Source of the DNA: Xanthobacteraceae bacterium
Lineage (GTDB): Bacteria > Pseudomonadota > Alphaproteobacteria > Rhizobiales > Xanthobacteraceae
Direction: 5' to 3'
NCBI GenBank assembly: GCA_030037185.1
Contig: JASHRR010000313.1
Coordinates: forward strand, 1 to 11,495
Length of the DNA stretch: 11,495 nt
Positions 6,289 to 11,495 of the stretch are shown here, in pieces. The notes under the pieces are model-generated. The model made no database searches, had not been told where the DNA came from, and saw nothing but the letters and a program-made list of their open reading frames with translations. The translations under genes and the position numbers were made by a program. Numbering within the stretch: the stretch's first letter is position 1; each line of letters starts with the position of its first letter.

Positions 6289-8670
6289 ATGACTGGAATC
6301 CCATTCAACATGCCGTCTCAACGATTGGGATCGGGTACGCGAACCTTCGCGTTGTCGGTGGCTCTCTACGCCGCGGCATTCGTCGTCCTGTCATGGCCGT
6401 GGCTTTCCGGCAAGCTAACGATCCCTTGGGATGCCAAGGCTCAGTTCCAGCCGGAACTGCAATTCCTCGCATCCTCGCTCGCGCGCGGGGAGTCCCCGTT
6501 GTGGACTCCGAATGTGTTTGCAGGCTGGCCGCAGATCGCCGATCCGCAATCGCTGATCTTCTCGCCGCTGCATTTTGCCCTTGCGGCGTTCGATGCGACG
6601 CCCAGCTTTCGCGAAGCCGATTTCGTCACCTTCGCCTATCTGTTCTGTGGTGGCCTGGGGCTCATGCTGTTCTTCCGCGACCGCGGCTGGCATCCCGCCG
6701 GCGCTGCGGTTGCGGCATTGATTTTTGCATTCGGCGGCTCGGCGTCATCGCGCCTGCAGCACACCAGCGAGATCATCAGCCTCTCCTACGTGCCGATCGC
6801 CTTGTGGCTGCTCGCGCGCACGCTGGAGCGCGCGTCATGGCGCATCGGCCTTGCGACCGGCGGCGTGATTGCTCTTCTCGCCATTGGACGCGATCAGGTC
6901 GCACTGCTCGGGCTTTACGTGCTCGCCCTTTACGTCGTCGCCTGGTGGCTCGATGGCAAGGGCCGGCTTGCGCGCTTGCGAAGCACAGCGCTTCCGCTTG
7001 CGGTCTGCGCCATCACGGTCGCCGTCATCGCGGTCATTCCTTTGGCACTGTCCGCCCTGCTCGCCGCTGACAGCAATCGGCCGGTGATAGGCCTGGAGCA
7101 TGCCGGGCGTGGCTCGCTCCATCCGTCCCTGCTGTTGATGCTGGCGTTTGCCGACCTGTTCGGCGCTGCCGATCCGAACGTCGAGTTCTGGGGCCCGCCT
7201 AGCCTCGCGTGGGACGCCGCAATGAAGCCGAGCGGCCTTGCTCTCGCACAGAACATGGGCGAGATCTATTGCGGCATGCTCGCGGTCGTGCTGATTCTTG
7301 GCGCCGGGCTTGAACGCGGCCTGCTGTGGGCGCGCGAAGTCCGCTTTTTCCTCATCGCGCTTGGACTTGTTCTGCTTTACGCACTCGGCTGGTATACGCC
7401 GGCATTCCGACTGATGTATGACGCACTGCCCGGCGTCGACCTGTTTCGCCGGCCGGCGGATGCCACCTTCGTCATCGGGCTGTTGATCGCGATCGTGGCC
7501 GGCCATCTCGTCCATCGCGTCGTCTCCGGCGACGCGCCGCAGCCGCGCTGGTTCTATGGGGTCGATATCGCAACCTTCGGCGCGCTGACTGCGATCGCCA
7601 TCGCTTTGGCGCATCAGGCTGACCGCCTCGGTGTCGCAGCGTTGCCCATCACCACCGGTATAGTCTTCGCAGCGGTCGCGATTGCGCTGCTCGGCCTGGC
7701 GCGGCGTATTGCGTTTGCGCGCCCCGTCTTTGCCTCCGCAATGCTTCTTGGCTTCACCACGTTCGATCTCGCCTGGAACAACGCACCAAACGAATCGACC
7801 GGGCTGCCGCCGTCACGCTATGACGCGCTCCGCCCGCAAACCGGCAATGCGACCGTCGCGCTCATCAAGGCAAAGCTTGCCGAGACCGCCGGCCCCGACC
7901 GCCGCGACCGCGTCGAATTGATCGGCATCGCGTATCACTGGCCAAACTTGGCGCTGGCTCAAGGCTTTGACCACCTGTTCGGGCACAATCCCCTGCGCCT
8001 GCGCGACTTCGCACGCGCCACCGGCGTCGGCGACACTGTCGCCGAACCGGTGCAGCGCCCCTTCGCACCGCTGTTTCCGTCCTACCGCTCGACCATGGCC
8101 AACCTGTGCGGCGTGCGCTTCATTGCCACCGGCGTGCCCGTCGAACAGATTGATACCTCGCTTCACGCCGGCGACCTCAAGTTCATTGCGCGTACCGAGG
8201 ACGCCTATGTGTATGAGAACCCGCGCGCGCTGCCCCGCGTCATGGTCGTGCCGGACTACCTGATTGCCGATTTCGATGACCTGATCCGCAACGGCTGGCC
8301 CAATGTCGACCCGCGCCACACCGTGTTGCTGGAGCGGCCGCCCCCGGCGTTGCCGCGCGCGGTGCCCGCGCTTCCAGCGCAGAGGAACGAGGGGGCCAGC
8401 AGCGTGCGCATTCTTCGCTACGCGAACACCGAGGTTGATATCGAGGCGAACGCGCCGAACGGCGGCTTTGTGGTCCTCAATGATGCCTGGCATCCCTGGT
8501 GGCGGGCCGCGGTCGACGGCCGGCCGGCCGAGATTCTCAGAGCCAACGTGCTGTTCCGCGCCGTATCGATCAGCCCCGGGACGCATCGCGTGCAGTTCGC
8601 ATTCGAGCCGCTGCAGGGAGCGTGGGAGGAGCTGAAGGAGAAGGTCGCAGAAGTGAGGTCAGCGAGATGA
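6289..8670 (+). CDS. YfhO family multi-pass membrane protein (GT-C-like)
   Basis: A 793-residue inner-membrane protein of the YfhO family (PF09586), with features of GT-C glycosyltransferases that use lipid-linked sugars. About a dozen hydrophobic helices lie between residues 20 and 500. The first large loop carries LTIPWDAKAQFQPELQFLA (Asp48 is in the usual position of the GT-C acidic residue). This is followed by SLARGESPLWTPNVFAGWPQ and IADPQSLIFSPLHF, the family signature. The last roughly 290 residues form a soluble domain, probably extracytoplasmic, that ends with the YfhO hallmark GFVVLNDAWHPWWRAAVDG and a beta-rich tail (GTHRVQFAFEP). The start could be the ATG at 6289 or the in-frame ATG at 6310. 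Both have weak ribosome-binding sites and would give the same first helix. No glycan cluster surrounds it, so the substrate is unknown. Long open frames on its opposite strand are composition artefacts. Confidence 0.9.
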   Translation: MTGIPFNMPSQRLGSGTRTFALSVALYAAAFVVLSWPWLSGKLTIPWDAKAQFQPELQFLASSLARGESPLWTPNVFAGWPQIADPQSLIFSPLHFALAAFDATPSFREADFVTFAYLFCGGLGLMLFFRDRGWHPAGAAVAALIFAFGGSASSRLQHTSEIISLSYVPIALWLLARTLERASWRIGLATGGVIALLAIGRDQVALLGLYVLALYVVAWWLDGKGRLARLRSTALPLAVCAITVAVIAVIPLALSALLAADSNRPVIGLEHAGRGSLHPSLLLMLAFADLFGAADPNVEFWGPPSLAWDAAMKPSGLALAQNMGEIYCGMLAVVLILGAGLERGLLWAREVRFFLIALGLVLLYALGWYTPAFRLMYDALPGVDLFRRPADATFVIGLLIAIVAGHLVHRVVSGDAPQPRWFYGVDIATFGALTAIAIALAHQADRLGVAALPITTGIVFAAVAIALLGLARRIAFARPVFASAMLLGFTTFDLAWNNAPNESTGLPPSRYDALRPQTGNATVALIKAKLAETAGPDRRDRVELIGIAYHWPNLALAQGFDHLFGHNPLRLRDFARATGVGDTVAEPVQRPFAPLFPSYRSTMANLCGVRFIATGVPVEQIDTSLHAGDLKFIARTEDAYVYENPRALPRVMVVPDYLIADFDDLIRNGWPNVDPRHTVLLERPPPALPRAVPALPAQRNEGASSVRILRYANTEVDIEANAPNGGFVVLNDAWHPWWRAAVDGRPAEILRANVLFRAVSISPGTHRVQFAFEPLQGAWEELKEKVAEVRSAR

Positions 8671-8750
8671 CGGCCCGCGCATGATGCCTCGGCGGGTTCT
8701 TGCAGCCAGCCACCAAAGGCCTATTGACTCGTCACCAGAACCTGCGCGCG

Positions 8751-8783
8751 GCCGCTCCAGCCGGAGCGGCAGCTCGGCTGGAG
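8751..8783. terminator. Overlapping alternative hairpins after the YfhO-family gene
   Basis: Arms GCCGCTCC (8751-8758) and GGAGCGGC (8763-8770) form an 8-bp stem with a 4-base loop, 80 bases after the stop codon. CTCCAGCC (8755-8762) can instead pair with GGCTGGAG (8776-8783), so the two stems exclude each other. Without a T-run, transcription termination is only a possibility; mRNA 3'-end protection is another. Confidence 0.35.
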
Positions 8784-8950
8784 AGGAAGCGCGGGGCACA
8801 TCCATAGCCGTCCGCGCGGTGAAGAAGTTTGCCGGACTTGGCGTTGATTCCATCAGCGTTACCGATTGTGAAAGAGCCGCAACATGCCACCCTTTCGGGC
8901 ACCCTTCGGCACCGCGGCACGCACCAGGTCGCCGGTCTGAAAGCCGCCAA

Positions 8951-8983
8951 CTCGCGTGGCGCGAGTGTTAACAACCACGCGAG
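8951..8983. repeat. Nested inverted repeats (three-arm structure)
   Basis: CTCGCGTGG (8951-8959) pairs perfectly with CCACGCGAG (8975-8983) across 15 bases. The left arm can also pair locally as CTCGCG-TGG-CGCGAG (8951-8965). The spacer contains the GTTAAC palindrome. The mutually exclusive stems resemble an attenuator layout or the end of a mobile element, but no adjacent gene supports either reading. Confidence 0.4.
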
Positions 8984-9494
8984 AATTCCTGCCGATCCAG
9001 ATTGGTGCAGCAGTAATCCCCGCGCCCAGTCGCCTTTATTTCCGTTGATGGATATTGCCAGCCGACGAGCGTCCCGACTTCGCCACCACAAGCGGCATCA
9101 AGGGCGTGGCTCTTCGCAATAGCGAGCCCGCAGCGGTGGTGCGGCCGCCGGATGAAGCCTCGATCGGCAAACCCGTATCAGCCAAAGCCTCCTACAGCGC
9201 CCCTCGGGTGGCGATGACGGCGGCCGCGCCCTTTGGAGGCGCCTTGGCCTGCGCTTTGATGCGGGCCAGCAGTGTACCTTCGGCGATGTACTACCGCACC
9301 GCCGCGTTCGAGCCGAGCCGAGCCGTTTTCTCAGAACACGCGCATCAGCGGTCTGCTGACGCTTGTCGAAAATGAGTGGCGACAACTTCGTCTCCCAAAT
9401 TTTGCCCTTACAGGCCTTGTGACGCTGCTCTTGCCGGGCAATCCTCCCCGCGGGAAAGTTGCAGAGGAGCGATTGAGCAAGACCCGTTTCGTGC

Positions 9495-9634
9495 CTCTGT
9501 GCCGTAGCCTCTTCGATGCTTACCGCAACCTATCACATGCTGAAGAATGGTACCGAACACCGGGTCTCGGTGCCGAGCACTTTGATCGTCGTTGCGCTAC
9601 GGTCGAGCTTCGCACGCTCCCAGAAGCCGCATGA
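9495..9634 (+). pseudogene. Remnant of an IS110-family transposase, C-terminal end
   Basis: In one frame (from about 9495) the sequence reads VASSMLTATYHMLKNGTEHR. It then continues in the next frame as LGAEHFDRR and ends VELRTLPEAA with TGA at 9632-9634. IS110-family transposases (Transposase_20, PF02371, C-terminal end) typically close with a motif of the form AASMLTAAYHMLKNGTEYRD, LGxxHFDRR, about 20 residues containing a RLxxxLxxLGF-type stretch, and a short PLxEAA tail. All pieces are here in order. However, there is a one-base frameshift near 9560, and the segment between DRR and VELRTLPEAA is deleted. The N-terminal catalytic DEDD domain is absent. The element is therefore dead. IS ends could not be placed, which is expected because IS110 elements often lack clear terminal inverted repeats. 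Confidence 0.7.
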
Positions 9635-9747
9635 CCCTGCGCACCGGCCGGCGTTCGTTTATGCCGGGAAGCATTCGGACGTCGGTCTTGAACCTGTCTG
9701 CAACGCAGCTCGGAGCCTCCTGGTAACCCTGGGCTTTGGGTCAAAAG

Positions 9748-9782
9748 CCGCCACCTGAACGGCATCAGCCGTGAGGAGGCGG
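9748..9782 (-). terminator. Terminator hairpin of the TctC-type gene
   Basis: Five bases after the minus-strand stop codon, the sequence can fold with outer arms CCGCC/GGCGG, a CCT/AGG block and an inner ACGGC/GCCGT stem closing on a 4-base loop, with small internal mismatches. On the minus strand the stem is followed by CTTTTG, a short T-run. Position and structure fit an intrinsic terminator for the substrate-binding protein gene. Confidence 0.65.
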
Positions 9783-9787
9783 ATGGG

Positions 9788-10777
9788 TTACTCCACTGAA
9801 AGATTGGCCGCCTTGACCACCTTCGCCCATTTCGCGGTGTCGTCGGCAACGAATTTGCCAAATTTGGCCGGCGACAGTGGCATAGGGATGCCGCCGAGAT
9901 CGGCGAGCTTCGCCTGCATCTTTGGATCAGCGAGCCCGGCCGCCATCGACTTGTTGAGGATCGCGATGACCTCGGCCGGCGTGCCCTTCGGGGCCGAGAT
10001 GCCATACCAGGGGGCGGCCTCGTAGCCGGGAACCGTTTCCGCAATGGCCGGAATGTCCGGGAGCCCCGGCCAGCGTTTCGCCACCGTAACCCCGAGCGCC
10101 TTGAGCTGGCCGCTGCGCACAAACTCGATCGAGCCCGGCAGATTGTCAAACAGCACATGCACCTTGCCGGTCATCAGGTCCGGATAAGCTGGTGCCGCAC
10201 CCCGGTAGGGCACATGAATGATGTCGAGCCCCGCCGTCAGCTTGAACAATTCTCCCGACAGGTGAACGGAAGTGGCGTTTCCCGAGGACGCAAAGCTCAA
10301 TTCGCCGGGTCTCGCCTGAGCGAGCGCGATGAAATCCGCCACGGTTTTGACCGGCAGCGAAGGTGGCACCACCATGATATTGGTAAGCAGCATGATGCCG
10401 GCGACCGGCGCAGTATCGCGAATGAAATCAAACGGCAGCTTCTTGTAGAGGGATGCGCTGATCGCGTTGTTCGGCGCGGCGAACAGAAGGGTGTAACCGT
10501 CCGGCGGCGAATTGATCATCGCCGCCGTCCCGATATTGCCGCCGGAACCGGCGCGGTTTTCGACAATGACCTGCTGACCGAGATCGTTCGATAACCAGTC
10601 GGCGACGATCCGCGCCGTGGTATCGACCGCACCGCCGGCCGGGAACGCCGCGACGAGACGGATCGGCCGGGTGGGGTACTTCTCGGCGCCGACGGCGGCT
10701 TGCGGTGTCAACAGGCCTGTTGCGGCGAGACCGCCGGCGCCTAGAACAAGCAGGAGCAATTGTTGTGCGGCGGGCAT
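9788..10777 (-). CDS. Tripartite tricarboxylate transporter substrate-binding protein (TctC/Bug family)
   Basis: Periplasmic solute-binding protein of the TctC/Bug family (PF03401), 329 residues as usual. A signal peptide ends at about residue 31 (TPQAAVGA, then EKYPTRPIRLVAAFPAGGAVD). Family motifs follow: VDTTARIVADWLS, VIVENRAGSGGNIGT (about residues 71-85), PPDGYTLLFA, VPYRGAAPAYPDLMTGKVH and WYGISAPKGTP. These proteins usually bind carboxylates or related small molecules for a TctA/TctB membrane pair. Neither TctA nor TctB is in the window, which is common for the expanded orphan Bug proteins of Hyphomicrobiales and Burkholderiales. The ATG at 10777 has no good Shine-Dalgarno site, and the signal peptide lacks the usual N-terminal lysine or arginine. 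Upstream in frame I see only a CTG (PHRDES extension) before a stop. The ligand is unknown. Confidence 0.93.
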   Translation of the reverse strand: MPAAQQLLLLVLGAGGLAATGLLTPQAAVGAEKYPTRPIRLVAAFPAGGAVDTTARIVADWLSNDLGQQVIVENRAGSGGNIGTAAMINSPPDGYTLLFAAPNNAISASLYKKLPFDFIRDTAPVAGIMLLTNIMVVPPSLPVKTVADFIALAQARPGELSFASSGNATSVHLSGELFKLTAGLDIIHVPYRGAAPAYPDLMTGKVHVLFDNLPGSIEFVRSGQLKALGVTVAKRWPGLPDIPAIAETVPGYEAAPWYGISAPKGTPAEVIAILNKSMAAGLADPKMQAKLADLGGIPMPLSPAKFGKFVADDTAKWAKVVKAANLSVE

Positions 10778-11143
10778 GGATTCATCTCGGTGAGGCAGTC
10801 GCCGATCCCTTGGCGCTCCAGGTTATCAGCTTGCCGGCTGGCGCGATACCGCCCGGCGGTTCGGTTCGTTCGCCGTGGAAATGCGACCGTCTATTGTTGT
10901 TGAAACCTGACAGAATGCGGCCATCGGCAAAGGCAGAACGATCTGTGCCGCTATCGGCCCAGATGGTTTCTCGTCGATAGCAGGGCGGACAACGCACACA
11001 GGACCGCCTGCCACCGCGAGCGGAAACTCAAACTGTCCAACTACCGTTAGTTGGTAGTCTGCCAGGATGCTGCCCTGCTATTGCCGCGATCGGACGGCAG
11101 ATATGACCCCGTTTAACGCCCAAGCAGGGAGAGCCACTATCGC
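10778..11143. other. Divergent spacer between the TctC-type and DUF900 genes
   Basis: This stretch of 366 bases should carry both promoters. Apart from the inverted repeat at 11037-11054 I see no gene, RNA or clear -35/-10 pair. Short open frames on both strands have no recognisable protein character. Confidence 0.55.
11037..11054. promoter_or_regulatory. Inverted repeat, candidate operator
   Basis: Perfect 7-bp arms CCAACTA and TAGTTGG enclose CCGT. An overlapping second symmetry, ACTACC (11040-11045) with GGTAGT (11053-11058), shares the same bases. It lies about 90 bases upstream of the DUF900 hydrolase start in a divergent promoter region, where a dimeric regulator could bind. No regulator gene is nearby. 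Confidence 0.35.
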
Positions 11144-11495
11144 ATGCTGCGTGGTCGCACTGCCGTTTCGCGCCGCACGGCGATCCGCGGCCTCGCGTCG
11201 GCCGCAACCACGCTTGCGGTTGCGGGCTGCGCCGGCATGGCGACCGGGCCCCATTTCGGCGCTGCCGCGCTCGCGAACAATCCGACGGTCCTGGTCGCAA
11301 CGACGCGCAAGCCGGTCGGCGGCGCGCGCGCCAAGCCGTGGTTCGGAACCGAGCGCTCGCGCAAGATTACGTTCGCGCGCGCGACGTTGATACCGCCCGA
11401 CGATGGCCGTTTCTCGCTTTCCTCGATCGGTCTTTCCGATTGGAGCATCGCTTCCGTCGAGCCAGTATCGCAAATTGACGATCTGCTCGGGCACG
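11144..11495 (+). CDS. DUF900-type alpha/beta hydrolase, Tat-type lipoprotein, 3' end outside the window
   Basis: The first 117 codons of an alpha/beta-hydrolase-like protein of the DUF900 type (PF05990). The N-terminus carries a twin-arginine-like motif SRRTAIRG (residues 9-16), a hydrophobic stretch, and a lipobox LAVAGC with Cys29, so it is probably exported folded and lipid-anchored. The following TVLVATTRKPVGG, AKPWFGTERS and RFSLSSIGLSDWSIASVEP match the characteristic N-terminal region of this family. The catalytic serine nucleophile lies beyond the window edge and cannot be checked. The ATG at 11144 has an AGGGAGA Shine-Dalgarno site about 11 bases upstream, and no other in-frame start is near. 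The substrate is unknown. It is divergent from the TctC-type gene. Confidence 0.82.
   Translation, partial: MLRGRTAVSRRTAIRGLASAATTLAVAGCAGMATGPHFGAAALANNPTVLVATTRKPVGGARAKPWFGTERSRKITFARATLIPPDDGRFSLSSIGLSDWSIASVEPVSQIDDLLGH

Larger units (their letters stand above)
8671..9494. other. Gene-poor stretch downstream of the YfhO-family gene
   Basis: No intact gene is seen. Open frames here are short, lack Shine-Dalgarno sites and read as low-complexity Arg/Ala/Pro-rich protein. It contains two structured inverted repeats (8751-8783 and 8951-8983). It also contains a minus-strand reading with GC-rich third positions (9039-9290), interrupted by a TAG at 9192-9194 and preceded by another TAG at 9291-9293, which could be the remains of a gene of unknown family. 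Together with the transposase remnant that follows, this looks like decaying DNA. Confidence 0.6.

Noticed and set aside
5984..6292. Plus-strand ORF of 102 codons before the YfhO-family gene
   Set aside because: Rare codons (TTA, AGA, AGG) and Arg/Gly/Pro-rich composition differ from neighbouring genes. The strong Shine-Dalgarno site comes from the palindrome. It is kept as a finding, not a gene.
6835..8586. Two roughly 260-codon minus-strand open frames inside the YfhO-family gene
   Set aside because: Both are antisense shadows rich in Arg, Gln and Asp, with no motifs. The plus-strand protein spans the region with coherent membrane helices.
9308..9326. Tandem GAGCC triplicate
   Set aside because: Only three 5-base units; too short to be meaningful in GC-rich DNA.
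9446..9470. Apparent second copy of the palindrome arm (GGGAAAG followed by GAGGAGCG)
   Set aside because: Only partial matches in purine-rich sequence and no matching left arm; likely chance.
1..11495. CRISPR arrays, tRNA/rRNA genes, toxin-antitoxin pairs, phage genes
   Set aside because: I looked on both strands and saw no repeat-spacer pattern, no cloverleaf or rRNA signature, and no recognisable small gene pairs or phage proteins.

Overview
The window is GC-rich and carries ordinary chromosomal genes of the kind found in Hyphomicrobiales (Bradyrhizobium/Xanthobacteraceae-like Alphaproteobacteria). The evidence for this is the orphan TctC/Bug-type binding protein, the DUF900 Tat-lipoprotein, the PA0069-family radical SAM protein, and a GTTC-N7-GTTC LexA box, which is the alphaproteobacterial form. 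The taxonomic call is inference. I see no rRNA, tRNA, CRISPR array or intact mobile element.

Left block (1-2834, all minus strand). A TolC-type outer-membrane efflux/secretion protein (1383-2834) comes first in transcription order. It is followed by a short TPR-like membrane protein (507-1307) and a SCO1/SenC-type copper chaperone (1-431, cut by the window edge). Gaps of about 75 bases and good Shine-Dalgarno sites on each suggest one transcript of envelope proteins.

Middle block (2835-5861). About 500 bases with no firm gene (one possible 48-residue ORF) precede a small family 2 glycosyltransferase (minus). That gene is divergent from a PA0069-family, SplB-like radical SAM gene (plus). A perfect alphaproteobacterial SOS box lies between them, 25 bases before the radical SAM start codon, and makes this gene a probable DNA-damage-induced function. 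A secreted-repeat (PF03640) periplasmic protein lies convergent to it.

Right block (5862-11495). A 427-base divergent spacer holds a perfect 19-bp-arm palindrome. It is followed by a 793-residue YfhO-family membrane protein, then about 1.1 kb of decayed DNA. That stretch contains several hairpins and, at about 9495-9634, the frameshifted and internally deleted C-terminal end of an IS110-family transposase. A tripartite-tricarboxylate-type substrate-binding protein (minus) follows with its own terminator hairpin. The window ends in the first 117 codons of a DUF900 alpha/beta-hydrolase lipoprotein (plus).

No wholly new multigene system is evident. The points most worth following are the SOS-box/radical SAM pairing, the truncated TPR protein with a new C-terminal membrane helix next to SCO, the glycosyltransferase without a DXD motif, and the large palindrome.
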